Assembly: GCF_018917145.1 (NCBI RefSeq)
Contig: NZ_JAHLOD010000001.1
Span: forward strand, 1 to 64,000
Length of the DNA stretch: 64,000 nucleotides
Reading direction: 5' to 3'
Source of the DNA: Clostridium bornimense
GTDB lineage: Bacteria > Bacillota > Clostridia > Clostridiales > Clostridiaceae
Below are positions 8,068-17,109 of the stretch, piece after piece. How positions within the stretch are numbered: position 1 is the first letter of the stretch; each line of letters starts with the position of its first letter. The position numbers and the translations under genes are program-made. A model generated the notes under the pieces. The model worked only from the letters and a program-made list of their open reading frames with translations, had not been told where the DNA came from and did not search any database.

Positions 8068-8797
8068 TTATCCTTTCAATTATAATATCTTGAAAATTTT
8101 CTGATTGCAACAATTGAACTTCCCTCAATTTAGCTAATTCTAATAATGCTAAAAATGTAACTACTACTTCCATTTTACATACCGATTCAAAAACAATTTC
8201 ACTAAAAGCTACCATATCTTTATTACTAATCACTTTTCTTATTTTATCTATTTTATCTTCAATTTTAAAGCTATCTATAGGTATTTCTCTTTCAATTACA
8301 TTTATATTTTGCTTATTATAATAACTATTTAAAACTTCTTCATATATCTTAAATAGCTTTAACATTGTCACACCTTTTAACAATTCCTCTGTAGATACCT
8401 CATGAGTATCTTCTATGATTTCACCCTTTTTACTATAAACAATTTCTGAATTTTTTTCTTTTTCTTTTAAATATAATGCCGCTGCTTTAAACTTATTATA
8501 TTGAATTAACTTATTTATAAGTTCTTTTGATGGATCTATATCATCAGCATCTTCCTCATCATTTTTTTCTTTCGGTAATAATGCCCTAGATTTTATTTCT
8601 ATCATCGTTGCTGCAGTTATTATAAATTCAGATGTTACTTCTAAGTCCATTTCTTCTAATGTCTTAATATATTCTAAATATTGAGTAGTAATTTCATACA
8701 ACTTTATATTATATATATCCATTTTATTTTTTCTTATTAAATGCAAAAGAACATCAAATGGTCCTTCAAAATCCTTTATCTTTACCTTAAGTGACAT
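8048..8797 (-). CDS. scpA: Segregation and condensation protein A (kleisin)
   Basis: The kleisin subunit of the bacterial SMC complex. The 249-residue protein begins with the conserved '[22 protein letters not shown]' region (N-terminal helical domain that contacts the SMC neck), continues with an '[10 protein letters not shown]' segment, and ends in a winged-helix part ending near '[21 protein letters not shown]' that binds the SMC head. The ATG at 8797 follows AAGGAG; the open frame extends 10 codons further upstream but without a start context. It is transcribed with scpB and lies behind a carboxypeptidase gene, from which it is separated by a hairpin at 8825-8854. Confidence 0.95.
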   Translation of the reverse strand: MSLKVKIKDFEGPFDVLLHLIRKNKMDIYNIKLYEITTQYLEYIKTLEEMDLEVTSEFIITAATMIEIKSRALLPKEKNDEEDADDIDPSKELINKLIQYNKFKAAALYLKEKEKNSEIVYSKKGEIIEDTHEVSTEELLKGVTMLKLFKIYEEVLNSYYNKQNINVIEREIPIDSFKIEDKIDKIRKVISNKDMVAFSEIVFESVCKMEVVVTFLALLELAKLREVQLLQSENFQDIIIERINANEKL

Positions 8798-8817
8798 TAT
8801 TTTTTCTCCTTTAATTA

Positions 8818-8854
8818 ATAAAAACACTCTATATATTTTAACATATATAGAGTG
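8818..8854 (-). terminator. Terminator between the S11 peptidase gene and scpA
   Basis: CACTCTATATAT (8825-8836) pairs with ATATATAGAGTG (8843-8854), followed on the minus strand by TTTTTATT. It ends transcription of the carboxypeptidase gene, at least in part. scpA begins only about 20 bases later, so its promoter must overlap the hairpin or some read-through occurs. Confidence 0.75.
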
Positions 8855-8864
8855 CTTTTTTCCT

Positions 8865-10043
8865 CTAAACAGCGCAATTAAATAAATTTTTTATATAATC
8901 CTTAAAGTTTTCAAATATAGATCCTCTAGATATATCTCTATCACAATATAAATCTACCTTACCTATTAGATTAGATCCATTATAAAATTCACATGTTCCT
9001 ATAATTTCCCCAGCCTTTGCACATTTTTTCTTTTCATCTACAGTTATTTTTTGATCTAATTTGAATTCTTCTCCTCTTTCTACAATTGCCTTAACATCAT
9101 CAACACTTTTTAATAAATAGAACTTTTCGCCATTCTTATCTAAATCTACTCTTTGTACCTCAGCATCTTTTTCAACAAGCTTTTTACATTCAAATTTAGA
9201 AAAACCATAATTCATTAAATTAGATGCATCTCTATTTCTAACTTTAAATGATGGTGCTCCCATTATAACAGTTAGCATTCTTACATCATCTCTCACCGCT
9301 GTAGCTGATATACAATACATAGCTTCAGATGTGAATCCTGTTTTTAAACCATCACAACCTTTAAAAAATCTTACTAGTTTATTGTGATTAACCAATTCTA
9401 TAGGAGTCTTTCTTCCCTCACTTATTGTCTCCATGTATGTACCTGTATATTTCAATATTTGAGGATGTTTTAATAGCTCCATAGACATTTTTGCTATATC
9501 GCTTGCTGTCGTATAATGATTTGGTGCTGAAAGCCCAGTGCAATTTTGAAAAGAAGTATTATTCATTCCAAGCTCCTTTGCTCTCTTATTCATCATTACA
9601 ACAAATGCATCTTCAGAACCTGCTAAATATTCAGCCATAGCTACAGCTGCATCATTTCCTGATGCTATACCTATTCCTTTTATTATTTCTTCTACTGTTC
9701 TAACTTCATTGTTATCTAAAAGCATTGAAGATCCTCCCATGCTTTTAACTTTCTCTGAACATGTTATTTTATCATCTAATTTAATTTTACCACTATCTAC
9801 TGCTTCCATTGCTAATAACATAGTCATTACCTTAGTTACAGAAGCAGGTGGATACTTTTCATTAGAATTCTTTTCGAAGATTACTTTTCCACTTACAGGT
9901 TCTATCAAAATAGCACTTCTACATTCTGGATCTAAAGGATTATGATTTTCTTCACTCTTTCCACCTTCTGCTAAAGCAACAGAACTAAATGGAAATAATA
10001 TGACAAATATCAATACAAATGATATAAATCTTAATTTTTTCAT
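8865..10043 (-). CDS. Serine-type D-Ala-D-Ala carboxypeptidase, DacF-like
   Basis: A second S11 peptidase (392 residues). A signal peptide covers about residues 1-26 (cleavage after ALA-E-G is plausible). Motifs: S68-V-T-K71 (SxxK), S128-G-N130 (SxN) and KTGFT near residue 238. A PBP5-type beta domain follows, and the last 20 residues form an amphipathic/hydrophobic tail (FENFKDYIKNLFN) that probably anchors the enzyme to the outer face of the membrane. In Firmicutes a dac gene next to scpAB is common. GGAGGT precedes the ATG. Compared with the copy at 5208-6260 it is longer and has the membrane-binding tail. Confidence 0.94.
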   Translation of the reverse strand: MKKLRFISFVLIFVILFPFSSVALAEGGKSEENHNPLDPECRSAILIEPVSGKVIFEKNSNEKYPPASVTKVMTMLLAMEAVDSGKIKLDDKITCSEKVKSMGGSSMLLDNNEVRTVEEIIKGIGIASGNDAAVAMAEYLAGSEDAFVVMMNKRAKELGMNNTSFQNCTGLSAPNHYTTASDIAKMSMELLKHPQILKYTGTYMETISEGRKTPIELVNHNKLVRFFKGCDGLKTGFTSEAMYCISATAVRDDVRMLTVIMGAPSFKVRNRDASNLMNYGFSKFECKKLVEKDAEVQRVDLDKNGEKFYLLKSVDDVKAIVERGEEFKLDQKITVDEKKKCAKAGEIIGTCEFYNGSNLIGKVDLYCDRDISRGSIFENFKDYIKNLFNCAV

Positions 10044-10186
10044 TTGTTTTACCTCCTATATAATTTCTATAATCTTATTTTTTCCTTTACTATAGAAATT
10101 ATCACAGAGCTTATTGATTTTTCATTGTTAACTTAGTTATATTTAACCAATTATCCATATAGATTATTTAGATTTTTTCTAATAAA

Positions 10187-10224
10187 AAAAGATTGCCGCT
10201 AACGAACTTTCCATCGTTAGTGAC
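10187..10224 (-). terminator. Terminator of the che-fli operon
   Basis: On the minus strand AGGTTGTCACTAACGA pairs imperfectly with TCGTTAGCGGCAATCT and is followed by seven T. It begins about 10 bases after the fliY stop codon. The TAACGA/GCGG core resembles other terminators here. Confidence 0.85.
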
Positions 10225-10233
10225 AACCTCTTT

Positions 10234-11337
10234 TTACTTTGATAAAGTCTTTATTCTATCTTCATTACTTACTATTGAAGTAATTCTAACTCCAAAGTTT
10301 TCATCAACAACAACAACTTCACCATAAGCTATTCTTTTTCCATTTACTAAAATCTCTACCGGTTCTTCAGCAAGTCTATCTAACTCAATTAAGGAACCAT
10401 TGCCTAGTGCCAATATATCTTTAATAGATTTTTTAGTTCTACCTAACACAACAGATATATCCAAATTTACATCCATTATTAAATCTATGTTACTTGGTAA
10501 GTTTTCTCTTGAAACTTCTCTTAATGGCTGAAAACTTGCTTTTTGTACCGAAACTGGAGCTTCTCTTTCCATATATTCTTCTCTAAATGCCGGCTGAGGT
10601 TCAACATTTTTCTCTATAACTTTTTTCTCTTCAACTTGTGGTGTTGTCTCCACAGCAACATTTTCCTCTGACTTTTTTTCCTCACCCATCATAATAGAAC
10701 ATATGTACTTTGCAGTTTCTAAAGGATAAATTTGCATTATATTAGAATCTACTAAATCTCCAATTGTAATTCTAAAAGATACTTTTACAATTTCTTTTTC
10801 TAATTGAATACCTGACTTTATAGCTTCTTCTGTATTATTCCACACTTCTGATACAGGTGGTGATATATTTACTTCTCTTCCAAGCATTGTTGCCATAGAT
10901 GTAGCCGCAGAACCTATCATTTGGTTCATAGCTTCTTGAACTGCAGATATTTCTATCTCAGTTAGTTCTGAAACCTCGACCTTTCCGTCTCCACCCATCA
11001 TTAAATTAGCAATGACACCTGAATCACTTATCTTCATAACTAGAAGATTTTCTCCAACTATTCCAGATATGTATTTTATATTTAATGCAAGATTAGGTAT
11101 ATCAAACTCTTCTCTTAAATCTTCGAATGTTGTAGAAGTAACTACTGGTGTAGTTATATTAACTTTACAATTTATGATTTGAGATAATGCTGTTGATGCC
11201 GTCCCCATGGAAATATTTCCAATTTCACCCAAAAGATCTTTTTCTAAATCTGTTAAAGTGTTATTATCTTCTTCATTTTCGATTTCTCCATTTAATAGAG
11301 CATTTATTTCATCTTGTGAAAGGAATCCTTCAGTCAT
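10234..11337 (-). CDS. fliY: Flagellar switch protein FliY (FliN/CheC fusion)
   Basis: A C-ring protein of Gram-positive flagella that also dephosphorylates CheY-P. The 367-residue protein has an N-terminal peptide LSQDEINALL, like that of FliM, a CheC-like domain with both phosphatase signatures kept (GEIGNISMGTA near 41 and a second Q-E-A-M-N-Q near 140), a low-complexity acidic/Pro linker (about 225-275), and a C-terminal FliN/SpoA domain (NIDLIMDVNLDISVVLGRT onward). The ATG at 11337 lies behind AGGAGGTGG; the start overlaps fliM by 8 bases. It is the last gene of the operon. Confidence 0.93.
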   Translation of the reverse strand: MTEGFLSQDEINALLNGEIENEEDNNTLTDLEKDLLGEIGNISMGTASTALSQIINCKVNITTPVVTSTTFEDLREEFDIPNLALNIKYISGIVGENLLVMKISDSGVIANLMMGGDGKVEVSELTEIEISAVQEAMNQMIGSAATSMATMLGREVNISPPVSEVWNNTEEAIKSGIQLEKEIVKVSFRITIGDLVDSNIMQIYPLETAKYICSIMMGEEKKSEENVAVETTPQVEEKKVIEKNVEPQPAFREEYMEREAPVSVQKASFQPLREVSRENLPSNIDLIMDVNLDISVVLGRTKKSIKDILALGNGSLIELDRLAEEPVEILVNGKRIAYGEVVVVDENFGVRITSIVSNEDRIKTLSK

Positions 11338-12325
11338 CACCATCCACCTCCTCATTATTTACGCTTATAACTTGAACTCCTAATTTTTTACCTATAACTC
11401 CAGGTTTCGCAATAAAATGAACCTTATCATCTACTAAAACTTTTAATGGATCATCACATTTAGTATCTAAGGTTATTACATCTCCTGTCATAACAGTTAA
11501 AAAGTCATGCACAGAAATTTGGCTCTTCCCTAAAAGAACATTTATAGGTACTTCAACCTTATTTAAGTTTTCTACAATTTTTTCTTCAGTTTCAGCCTTG
11601 TCATTTTCATCACTTTCTTGATACCAATAGCTAAAAACGAGCTTGTCTAGTATCTTTTCTACACTTAAATACGGTATACACATATTCAAAAATGTACTGT
11701 TTTTCCCAATCTCTACAGATAGGGTAATGAGTACCACTGGTTCATGTGGTGCTAATGTTTGATTCAGTGCTGGATTAGTTTCTATTCCTTCAAACTCTGG
11801 CTCTACTGATAATACATCAGACCAAGCAAGCTTTAAATGTGCTACTAAAGCTTGATTTATTTTCATAATTATATTTCTATCAATATCAGAAATATTTCTA
11901 GTTTTATATGCACCTTCTCCTTTTCCACCCAATAAAATATCTATTATTTGATATGTAAATTGTTGATTAGTTTCAAACAACAATGTTCCACTAAGTGGCT
12001 GTAACTTAAACAAATTTAATATTGTAGGATTAGATATAGAATGCATGAACTCTTCGTATGTAGTCTGTTCTATATATTCTAAGTTTACTTTAACAGTAGT
12101 TCTAACTTGTGCCGCAAGGTAATTTGCAATTATTCTAGAATAATTATCATATATAAGCTCTAATGTTCTTATATGATCTTTTGAAAACTTTTGAGGGCTT
12201 CTAAAATCATATAACTTAACTTTTTGCTTCTCTTCTTCATTTGTAACTTCTTCCGGCTTTATCTCCCCAGAGTCTAAGGCTAATAATAAGGCGTCTATCT
12301 CACTTTGTGACAATACATCTGCCAT
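11330..12325 (-). CDS. fliM: Flagellar motor switch protein FliM
   Basis: C-ring protein that binds CheY-P and transmits the switching signal to the motor. The 331 residues include the CheY-binding peptide LSQSEIDALL at the N-terminus, the central CheC-like domain ('YDFRSPQKFSKDHIRTLE' at about 38-56, the LSGTLLFE stretch, then a 'GGKGE' turn) and a C-terminal SpoA domain (VEVPINVLLGKSQISVHDFL). It lies between cheW and fliY, giving direct coupling of the chemotaxis and motor proteins within one transcript. Confidence 0.96.
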   Translation of the reverse strand: MADVLSQSEIDALLLALDSGEIKPEEVTNEEEKQKVKLYDFRSPQKFSKDHIRTLELIYDNYSRIIANYLAAQVRTTVKVNLEYIEQTTYEEFMHSISNPTILNLFKLQPLSGTLLFETNQQFTYQIIDILLGGKGEGAYKTRNISDIDRNIIMKINQALVAHLKLAWSDVLSVEPEFEGIETNPALNQTLAPHEPVVLITLSVEIGKNSTFLNMCIPYLSVEKILDKLVFSYWYQESDENDKAETEEKIVENLNKVEVPINVLLGKSQISVHDFLTVMTGDVITLDTKCDDPLKVLVDDKVHFIAKPGVIGKKLGVQVISVNNEEVDGDD

Positions 12326-12347
12326 ATCATTCCCTCATTTCTTCTTT

Positions 12348-12740
12348 TCATAATAATTTTGCTACATCAATTAGTGTAACAATTCTATCCTTAAAATTCA
12401 ATATTCCTGTGATATATGAATTTCCATCTTCTACTGAATTTCTTTCGACTACATTTTCGTCTACTTCTAAAACTTCTTTAACTTCATCAACAGTAATTCC
12501 AATTTCTTCTTCTTCCAATTTTAATATTATTGTATTAGTTGATTCATTATCATTATCTATTCCAAGTAAAAGATTAATATCTAATAGAGTTATTACATTT
12601 CCTCTCAGGTTAACTAATCCCTTAATGAATGCTGGAGATTTAGGTACCCTTGTTATGGTCATATTATCTCCTATATTTTGGACCTTTGAAGTTTCTACTC
12701 CAAATTCTTCATCCTTTAGTTTAAATATAACAACTTGCAT
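12348..12740 (-). CDS. cheW: Chemotaxis coupling protein CheW (second copy)
   Basis: A one-domain CheW (130 residues) that links chemoreceptors to CheA. The sequence runs MQVVIFKLKDEEFGVETSKV, then TRVPKSPAFIKGLVNLRGNVITLLD (the conserved 'P-x-F-I-x-G-x-x-N-x-R-G' element) and FKDRIVTLIDVAKLL at the end. It is slightly shorter than the copy at the start of the operon (17620-18075), and the two are clearly diverged. It sits between cheY and fliM; no receptor gene is nearby. Confidence 0.93.
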   Translation of the reverse strand: MQVVIFKLKDEEFGVETSKVQNIGDNMTITRVPKSPAFIKGLVNLRGNVITLLDINLLLGIDNDNESTNTIILKLEEEEIGITVDEVKEVLEVDENVVERNSVEDGNSYITGILNFKDRIVTLIDVAKLL

Positions 12741-12748
12741 ATTATCAC

Positions 12749-13108
12749 CTATCCTATAGCTTTATTAAGTGCTTCTAGAACTCTATCTGCTTGGAATGGC
12801 TTAACTATAAAATCTTTTGCTCCTGCACGAATAGCATCCATTACCATTGTTTGCTGTCCCATTGCAGAACACATAACTATTTTTGCATTAGGATCAAAAG
12901 CTTTTATTTCTTTAACAGCTTCAATTCCATCCATCTCTGGCATTGTTATATCCATAGTAACAACATCAGGTTTTTCTTTCTTATAAAGCTCTACCGCTTT
13001 TAATCCGTTTGGTGCTTCACCAACTATTTCAAAACCATTCTTTCCTAATATATCCTTAATCATCATTCTCATAAATGCAGCATCATCTACTATTAATACT
13101 CTAGCCAT
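12749..13108 (-). CDS. cheY: Chemotaxis response regulator CheY
   Basis: A single receiver domain (119 residues). Acidic-pocket residues Asp8-Asp9, the phospho-acceptor Asp53 (TMDITMPEMDG), the Ser of MCSAMGQ and the Lys of FIVKPF are all present, as is a conserved VDDAAFMR start. CheY-P made by CheA binds FliM to switch rotation. The ATG at 13108 follows GGGAGG; the frame is open five codons further without a better start. Only 17 bases separate it from cheC, which encodes its phosphatase. Confidence 0.96.
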   Translation of the reverse strand: MARVLIVDDAAFMRMMIKDILGKNGFEIVGEAPNGLKAVELYKKEKPDVVTMDITMPEMDGIEAVKEIKAFDPNAKIVMCSAMGQQTMVMDAIRAGAKDFIVKPFQADRVLEALNKAIG

Positions 13109-13125
13109 TTTGTTACCTCCCAAAT

Positions 13126-13728
13126 TTAATTAAATTTTAATTTTTCTAATATATTATCTAATGAACCTGGAACTGGAATAAAATAAAATAAACAATCTTT
13201 CTTATCATCCTCTATAGTAAATTCTGTATCTAATTCTAACACAAAATCTTCATGTTGTCCTGATTCTATAAATATTGTTGATAAAATTGCTGTTAACATA
13301 TCGTAACATAAAGCAGGAACAGATAGTGTTAAACTTTCTTCTGTAAAATTAGCAAAACTAGCTATTGTTTCTAAGAAAGTCCCAGACATAATATTACCAA
13401 TTTCACACATAAGTGAAGTTCCCATTTCACCAAATATATCTTCCTTACTTCCAATTAAACCTTCAATAAGATTTTTAGCTATTTCTTCATTAAAAATAAC
13501 TAAAATATTACCTTCAATTCCTTCTAATACTCTCACTACAACTGCAATAACAGCCCTATCTTCTAACTTATCATATATGCTTTCATAAGATATAATTCTT
13601 GCACATGGAACACTCATATCTACTTTTTTATTAATAAACTTCGATAAGGATGTAGCTGCATTACCAGCTCCAATATTACAAATTTCTTTTAAAACATCTA
13701 ATTGTAGGTCACTTAGTCCTGTATTCAT
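13126..13728 (-). CDS. cheC: CheY-P phosphatase CheC
   Basis: A 200-residue CheC with both active-site motifs: E15-x-x-N18 in LKEICNIGAGNA and E109-x-x-N112 in LMCEIGNIMSG. CheC dephosphorylates CheY-P and, in Bacillus and Thermotoga, is stimulated by binding CheD. Both partners are in this operon. Together with FliY this gives two CheC-type phosphatases in the system; cheZ and cheX are not seen. Confidence 0.94.
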   Translation of the reverse strand: MNTGLSDLQLDVLKEICNIGAGNAATSLSKFINKKVDMSVPCARIISYESIYDKLEDRAVIAVVVRVLEGIEGNILVIFNEEIAKNLIEGLIGSKEDIFGEMGTSLMCEIGNIMSGTFLETIASFANFTEESLTLSVPALCYDMLTAILSTIFIESGQHEDFVLELDTEFTIEDDKKDCLFYFIPVPGSLDNILEKLKFN

Positions 13729-13737
13729 AATCTCCTC

Positions 13738-15750
13738 CTAAATCAATGCAGCTATATCTAAGATTAAAGTTACTAGACCATCTCCTAAAATTGTAGCACC
13801 TATATACTGTTTTAGATTCTTTAATATCTTACCTAATGGTTTAATTACAATCTCTTGTTGTCCCATAAGTGAATCTACTAATATTCCAGCAGTTTTTTCA
13901 CCTACTTTAACTATAACAACAAATCCCTTCTTTTCATTTTGTGATTCTATATCTAATTTTTCATTTATTCTTATTAAAGGAATAATTGCACCTCTATAAA
14001 TTATAACCTCTTGATTATTAGTCTTTTTGATATCTTCTTCTTTAAACTCAACAATTTCATTGACATAGCCTAATGATATTGCCATAGTTTCTGATCCTAC
14101 CTTTACCAATAGAGCTTGTATAATTTGTAATGTTAATGGAAGCCTTATTATAAAAGAAGAACCTTCTCCTACCTCTGATATTAAATCTACAGTTCCACCA
14201 AGTGCAGCTATTTTTGTCTTAACGACATCCATACCTACTCCTCTTCCTGATATATCTGTTACTTCTTCATTGGTAGAGAACCCTTGATTAAATATAAGAT
14301 TTTTAATATCATTATCATTCATTCCTTCTGTAGATATTCCTACTCTCTCTGCTTTTGCTTTTATTTTATCTACATTTATTCCTGCACCATCGTCTTGTAC
14401 CTTAATTACAGCTTTAGTACCTTCTTGATATGCAATAAGCTTGATCTTACCTACTGGATTTTTTCCTGCAGCTTCTCTTTCTTCCTTACTTTCTATTCCA
14501 TGATCTGCTGCATTTCTAATTAAATGAATTAATGGTTCTCCAATTTCATCAATTACTGTTCTATCTAACTCTGTCTCTTGACCTTCTATAATAAGTTCCA
14601 TTTCTTTATCTAATTCTACACTTAAGTCACGAACCATTCTAGGGAATCTATTGAAAACAGTGTCTAATGGCAACATTCTAATTTTCATAACCAAATCTTG
14701 TAGATCTGATGTTGTTCTTGCAACTTGTTCTAAAGTTTCACTTAAATCTAAAATTCTATGTCCACTTGCTATTTGTTCTAATCTAGTTCTATGAATAACA
14801 AGTTCTGAAACCATATTCATAAAATTATCTAATCTTTCAAGATCTACTCTTACTGATTGATGAACTTTCTTATGTTGAGTAGATTTCTTTTCTTCCTTTT
14901 TCTTTGTAGATTTACTTGCAGATGGCTGTTTACTCTTTTCAACAACTGGTTTAGCTGCTACTTCTACATTAGGTTTTATTTCTAATTTTTCTTTAAAGCT
15001 ATCATTTAGGAATTTCACATTTACTGATGCAACTTCTGAAATTCCCATAATTAATTCATAAACTTCATTATCTGTTTTCTTAGTAACATATATTGCTGTA
15101 AAATCTAAATCAAAATTTTCATTTTCTATATCTTCTGTTGACGGATGTATTTTAATTATGTCACCACTATCTTCAAGTGCCTTAACAATAAGAAAAGCTC
15201 TTGCAGATTTCAATAATGTTTTTTCATCTAAAGTTATATTAACTTCATAAACATTGTATTCTTTTTCTATAACTTGTTTAATAACGCTTATATCATACTC
15301 ATTTAACACTATAGAACTTACTTTGTCATCTTCACCTTTATTTTCTTTATCTACTGATAAAGGTACTTCCAGGCTTTGAGAATGTAAAGATTCTAATTCT
15401 TTAATTATTCCCTCTATTTCTCCTTCTTCATTACCTTCTGATATAGCATCAACCATTTGTTCTAGCTTATCTAAACATGTAAAAAGAACTGTTACAACTT
15501 CTTGAGTTACATTTAAATCTCCATCTCTAAATCTTGATAAAACATCTTCCATCTTATGAGTCAATTCTGCCATCTTACTATAGCCCATTGTTGCCGCCAT
15601 ACCCTTTAATGTATGTGCAACTCTAAATATTTCATTTACTTTATCTATATTTTCTGGTTCTTGTTCTAACTGCAATAATGACTCATTTAATGCTTGAAGA
15701 TTGTCCATAGATTCTTCTAAAAACATTGATAAATATTGTGATGTATCCAT
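13738..15750 (-). CDS. cheA: Chemotaxis histidine kinase CheA
   Basis: The 670-residue CheA has the standard order: P1 phosphotransfer domain with His46 (VAHTLKGMAATMGY), a CheY-binding P2 region (about 150-265), a Lys/Ser-rich linker (about 275-298), P3 dimerisation helices (RLDNFMNMVSELVIHRTRLEQI), P4 ATP-binding domain (N box LIRNAADHGIES, G1 DDGAGI, G2 GRGVGMDVV) and a C-terminal CheW-like P5 domain. It takes signals from receptors via CheW and phosphorylates CheY. It normally also phosphorylates CheB, but CheB here has no receiver domain. Start ATG follows a GGAGGGGG-type site. Confidence 0.97.
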   Translation of the reverse strand: MDTSQYLSMFLEESMDNLQALNESLLQLEQEPENIDKVNEIFRVAHTLKGMAATMGYSKMAELTHKMEDVLSRFRDGDLNVTQEVVTVLFTCLDKLEQMVDAISEGNEEGEIEGIIKELESLHSQSLEVPLSVDKENKGEDDKVSSIVLNEYDISVIKQVIEKEYNVYEVNITLDEKTLLKSARAFLIVKALEDSGDIIKIHPSTEDIENENFDLDFTAIYVTKKTDNEVYELIMGISEVASVNVKFLNDSFKEKLEIKPNVEVAAKPVVEKSKQPSASKSTKKKEEKKSTQHKKVHQSVRVDLERLDNFMNMVSELVIHRTRLEQIASGHRILDLSETLEQVARTTSDLQDLVMKIRMLPLDTVFNRFPRMVRDLSVELDKEMELIIEGQETELDRTVIDEIGEPLIHLIRNAADHGIESKEEREAAGKNPVGKIKLIAYQEGTKAVIKVQDDGAGINVDKIKAKAERVGISTEGMNDNDIKNLIFNQGFSTNEEVTDISGRGVGMDVVKTKIAALGGTVDLISEVGEGSSFIIRLPLTLQIIQALLVKVGSETMAISLGYVNEIVEFKEEDIKKTNNQEVIIYRGAIIPLIRINEKLDIESQNEKKGFVVIVKVGEKTAGILVDSLMGQQEIVIKPLGKILKNLKQYIGATILGDGLVTLILDIAALI

Positions 15751-15762
15751 GGTATCCCCCTC

Positions 15763-16530
15763 CTATATTTTTCTATAAATAAATGTAGACACTTTTTCAA
15801 ATCCATAATTCTTATAATTATATATGCTTTCTGTTGCGCCTACAAAAAATATACCACCTTGCTTTAATGACTTTGCAAATTTATTATATATTTCTTCTTT
15901 TACCTCTTGTTTGAAATATATAACTACATTTCTACATAAAATACAATCAAATCCTTTTTCATAATCATCTAATATTAGATCATGCTTTTTAAAAGTAACC
16001 ATATCTTTTATGTTCTGATTAATGTAGTACTTTCCATCTTCTACTTTAAAATATTTATTTATCATTGTAGAATCCATATTTTTCATTTCTATATTTGTAT
16101 ATTCTCCAACTTTAGCTTTGCTTAAAATTGTAGTGTCTAAATCTGTAGCTAAAATATTTATACGTTTTGTCGTATTTATTTCCTTTACAATCATCGCTAA
16201 TGAATATGGTTCACACCCTATAGAGCAAGCTGCACTCCATATTTTGTAGGTTCCACTAGAATTCTTTATTCCTTTACTTATCTCATTTTTTAATTCATCA
16301 AATAATTCAGGATTTCTAAAAAACTCTGTCACATTTATTGTTATAAAATCTAAGAAAATTTGTCTTTGTTTTTTATCATTCTTCAATAATTTTGAATACT
16401 CTTCCAAATCTTTTATATTACACTTATTCATTAATGAAAGTATTCTTCTATCTAATTGAACTTCCTTATATGCAATTAAATTTATGTTAAATTCTTTAAA
16501 AACCCACTTTTTAAACTCACTTATGTTCAC
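15763..16530 (-). CDS. cheR: Chemoreceptor glutamate methyltransferase CheR
   Basis: Methylates glutamates on chemoreceptors using S-adenosylmethionine. Visible are the N-terminal helical domain, the SAM-binding motif IWSAACSIGCEPYSLAM (around residue 105-120), ATDLD, and DCILCRNVVIYF near residue 200. I place the start at the GTG at 16530: it follows AAGGGGGAG with good spacing and lies one base after the cheB stop. An upstream in-frame ATG (16560) would overlap cheB by 29 bases and has no ribosome-binding site. Confidence 0.94.
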   Translation of the reverse strand: MNISEFKKWVFKEFNINLIAYKEVQLDRRILSLMNKCNIKDLEEYSKLLKNDKKQRQIFLDFITINVTEFFRNPELFDELKNEISKGIKNSSGTYKIWSAACSIGCEPYSLAMIVKEINTTKRINILATDLDTTILSKAKVGEYTNIEMKNMDSTMINKYFKVEDGKYYINQNIKDMVTFKKHDLILDDYEKGFDCILCRNVVIYFKQEVKEEIYNKFAKSLKQGGIFFVGATESIYNYKNYGFEKVSTFIYRKI

Positions 16531-16531
16531 A

Positions 16532-17107
16532 TCAATGCTCCCCCTTAACATATGACACAATTCCCTTAGCTATATTTTGTAAGGGCATTACTTCATCAAT
16601 CTTTCCAGTTTCATATGCAGATTTAGGCATACCATAAATTATGCTTGTCTCTTCAGATTCTACTAATACAGTACCACCTCTTGATTTAATTTCTAACACT
16701 CCATCAGTTCCATCTTTACCCATGCCTGTTAGTACTATTCCTAATAACTGATTTTTGTAAATCTTAGAAGCTGATATAAATAAATTATCTACTGATGGTC
16801 TTACACCACGCACATGTGGTTTCATATTTAGTCCAATTTTATCTTTTGAAGTTATCTCCATATGCTGTCCACCTGGGGCAATATAAACATAATTATTTTG
16901 TATTTTCATACCATCTTCAGCCTCAACCACATTTAGTTTGCATTTATCATTTAATCTATTAGCAAAACCTTTTGTTATTCCTTTTGGCATATGCTGAACT
17001 ATAAAAATTGGCACATTTAAATTATTTGGTAGACTTATTAGGATTTCTTCAATTGCCTTTGGGCCTCCTGTTGATGCTCCAATAACTATTGCTGATATTT
17101 TTCCCAC
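16532..17107 (-). CDS. cheB: CheB methylesterase domain only (no receiver domain)
   Basis: Removes methyl groups from receptors and deamidates glutamines. The 191 residues correspond to the catalytic domain only, with the triad Ser12 (GASTGG), His39 (VQHMP) and Asp132 (TGMGKDG). Ordinary CheB has an N-terminal receiver domain of about 120-140 residues that is phosphorylated by CheA and relieves autoinhibition. Here the coding sequence starts directly at the esterase domain, and cheD ends only 2 bases upstream, so the receiver was not missed. The enzyme would be constitutively open, with control left to CheD, CheC and CheR. Confidence 0.93.
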   Translation of the reverse strand: MGKISAIVIGASTGGPKAIEEILISLPNNLNVPIFIVQHMPKGITKGFANRLNDKCKLNVVEAEDGMKIQNNYVYIAPGGQHMEITSKDKIGLNMKPHVRGVRPSVDNLFISASKIYKNQLLGIVLTGMGKDGTDGVLEIKSRGGTVLVESEETSIIYGMPKSAYETGKIDEVMPLQNIAKGIVSYVKGEH

Positions 17108-17109
17108 TT

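Noticed and set aside
12307-13003. Several plus-strand frames opposite cheW and cheY
   Set aside because: They have low-complexity Ser/Ile/Phe-rich translations typical of antisense AT-rich genes and no ribosome sites; the che genes on the other strand are unambiguous.
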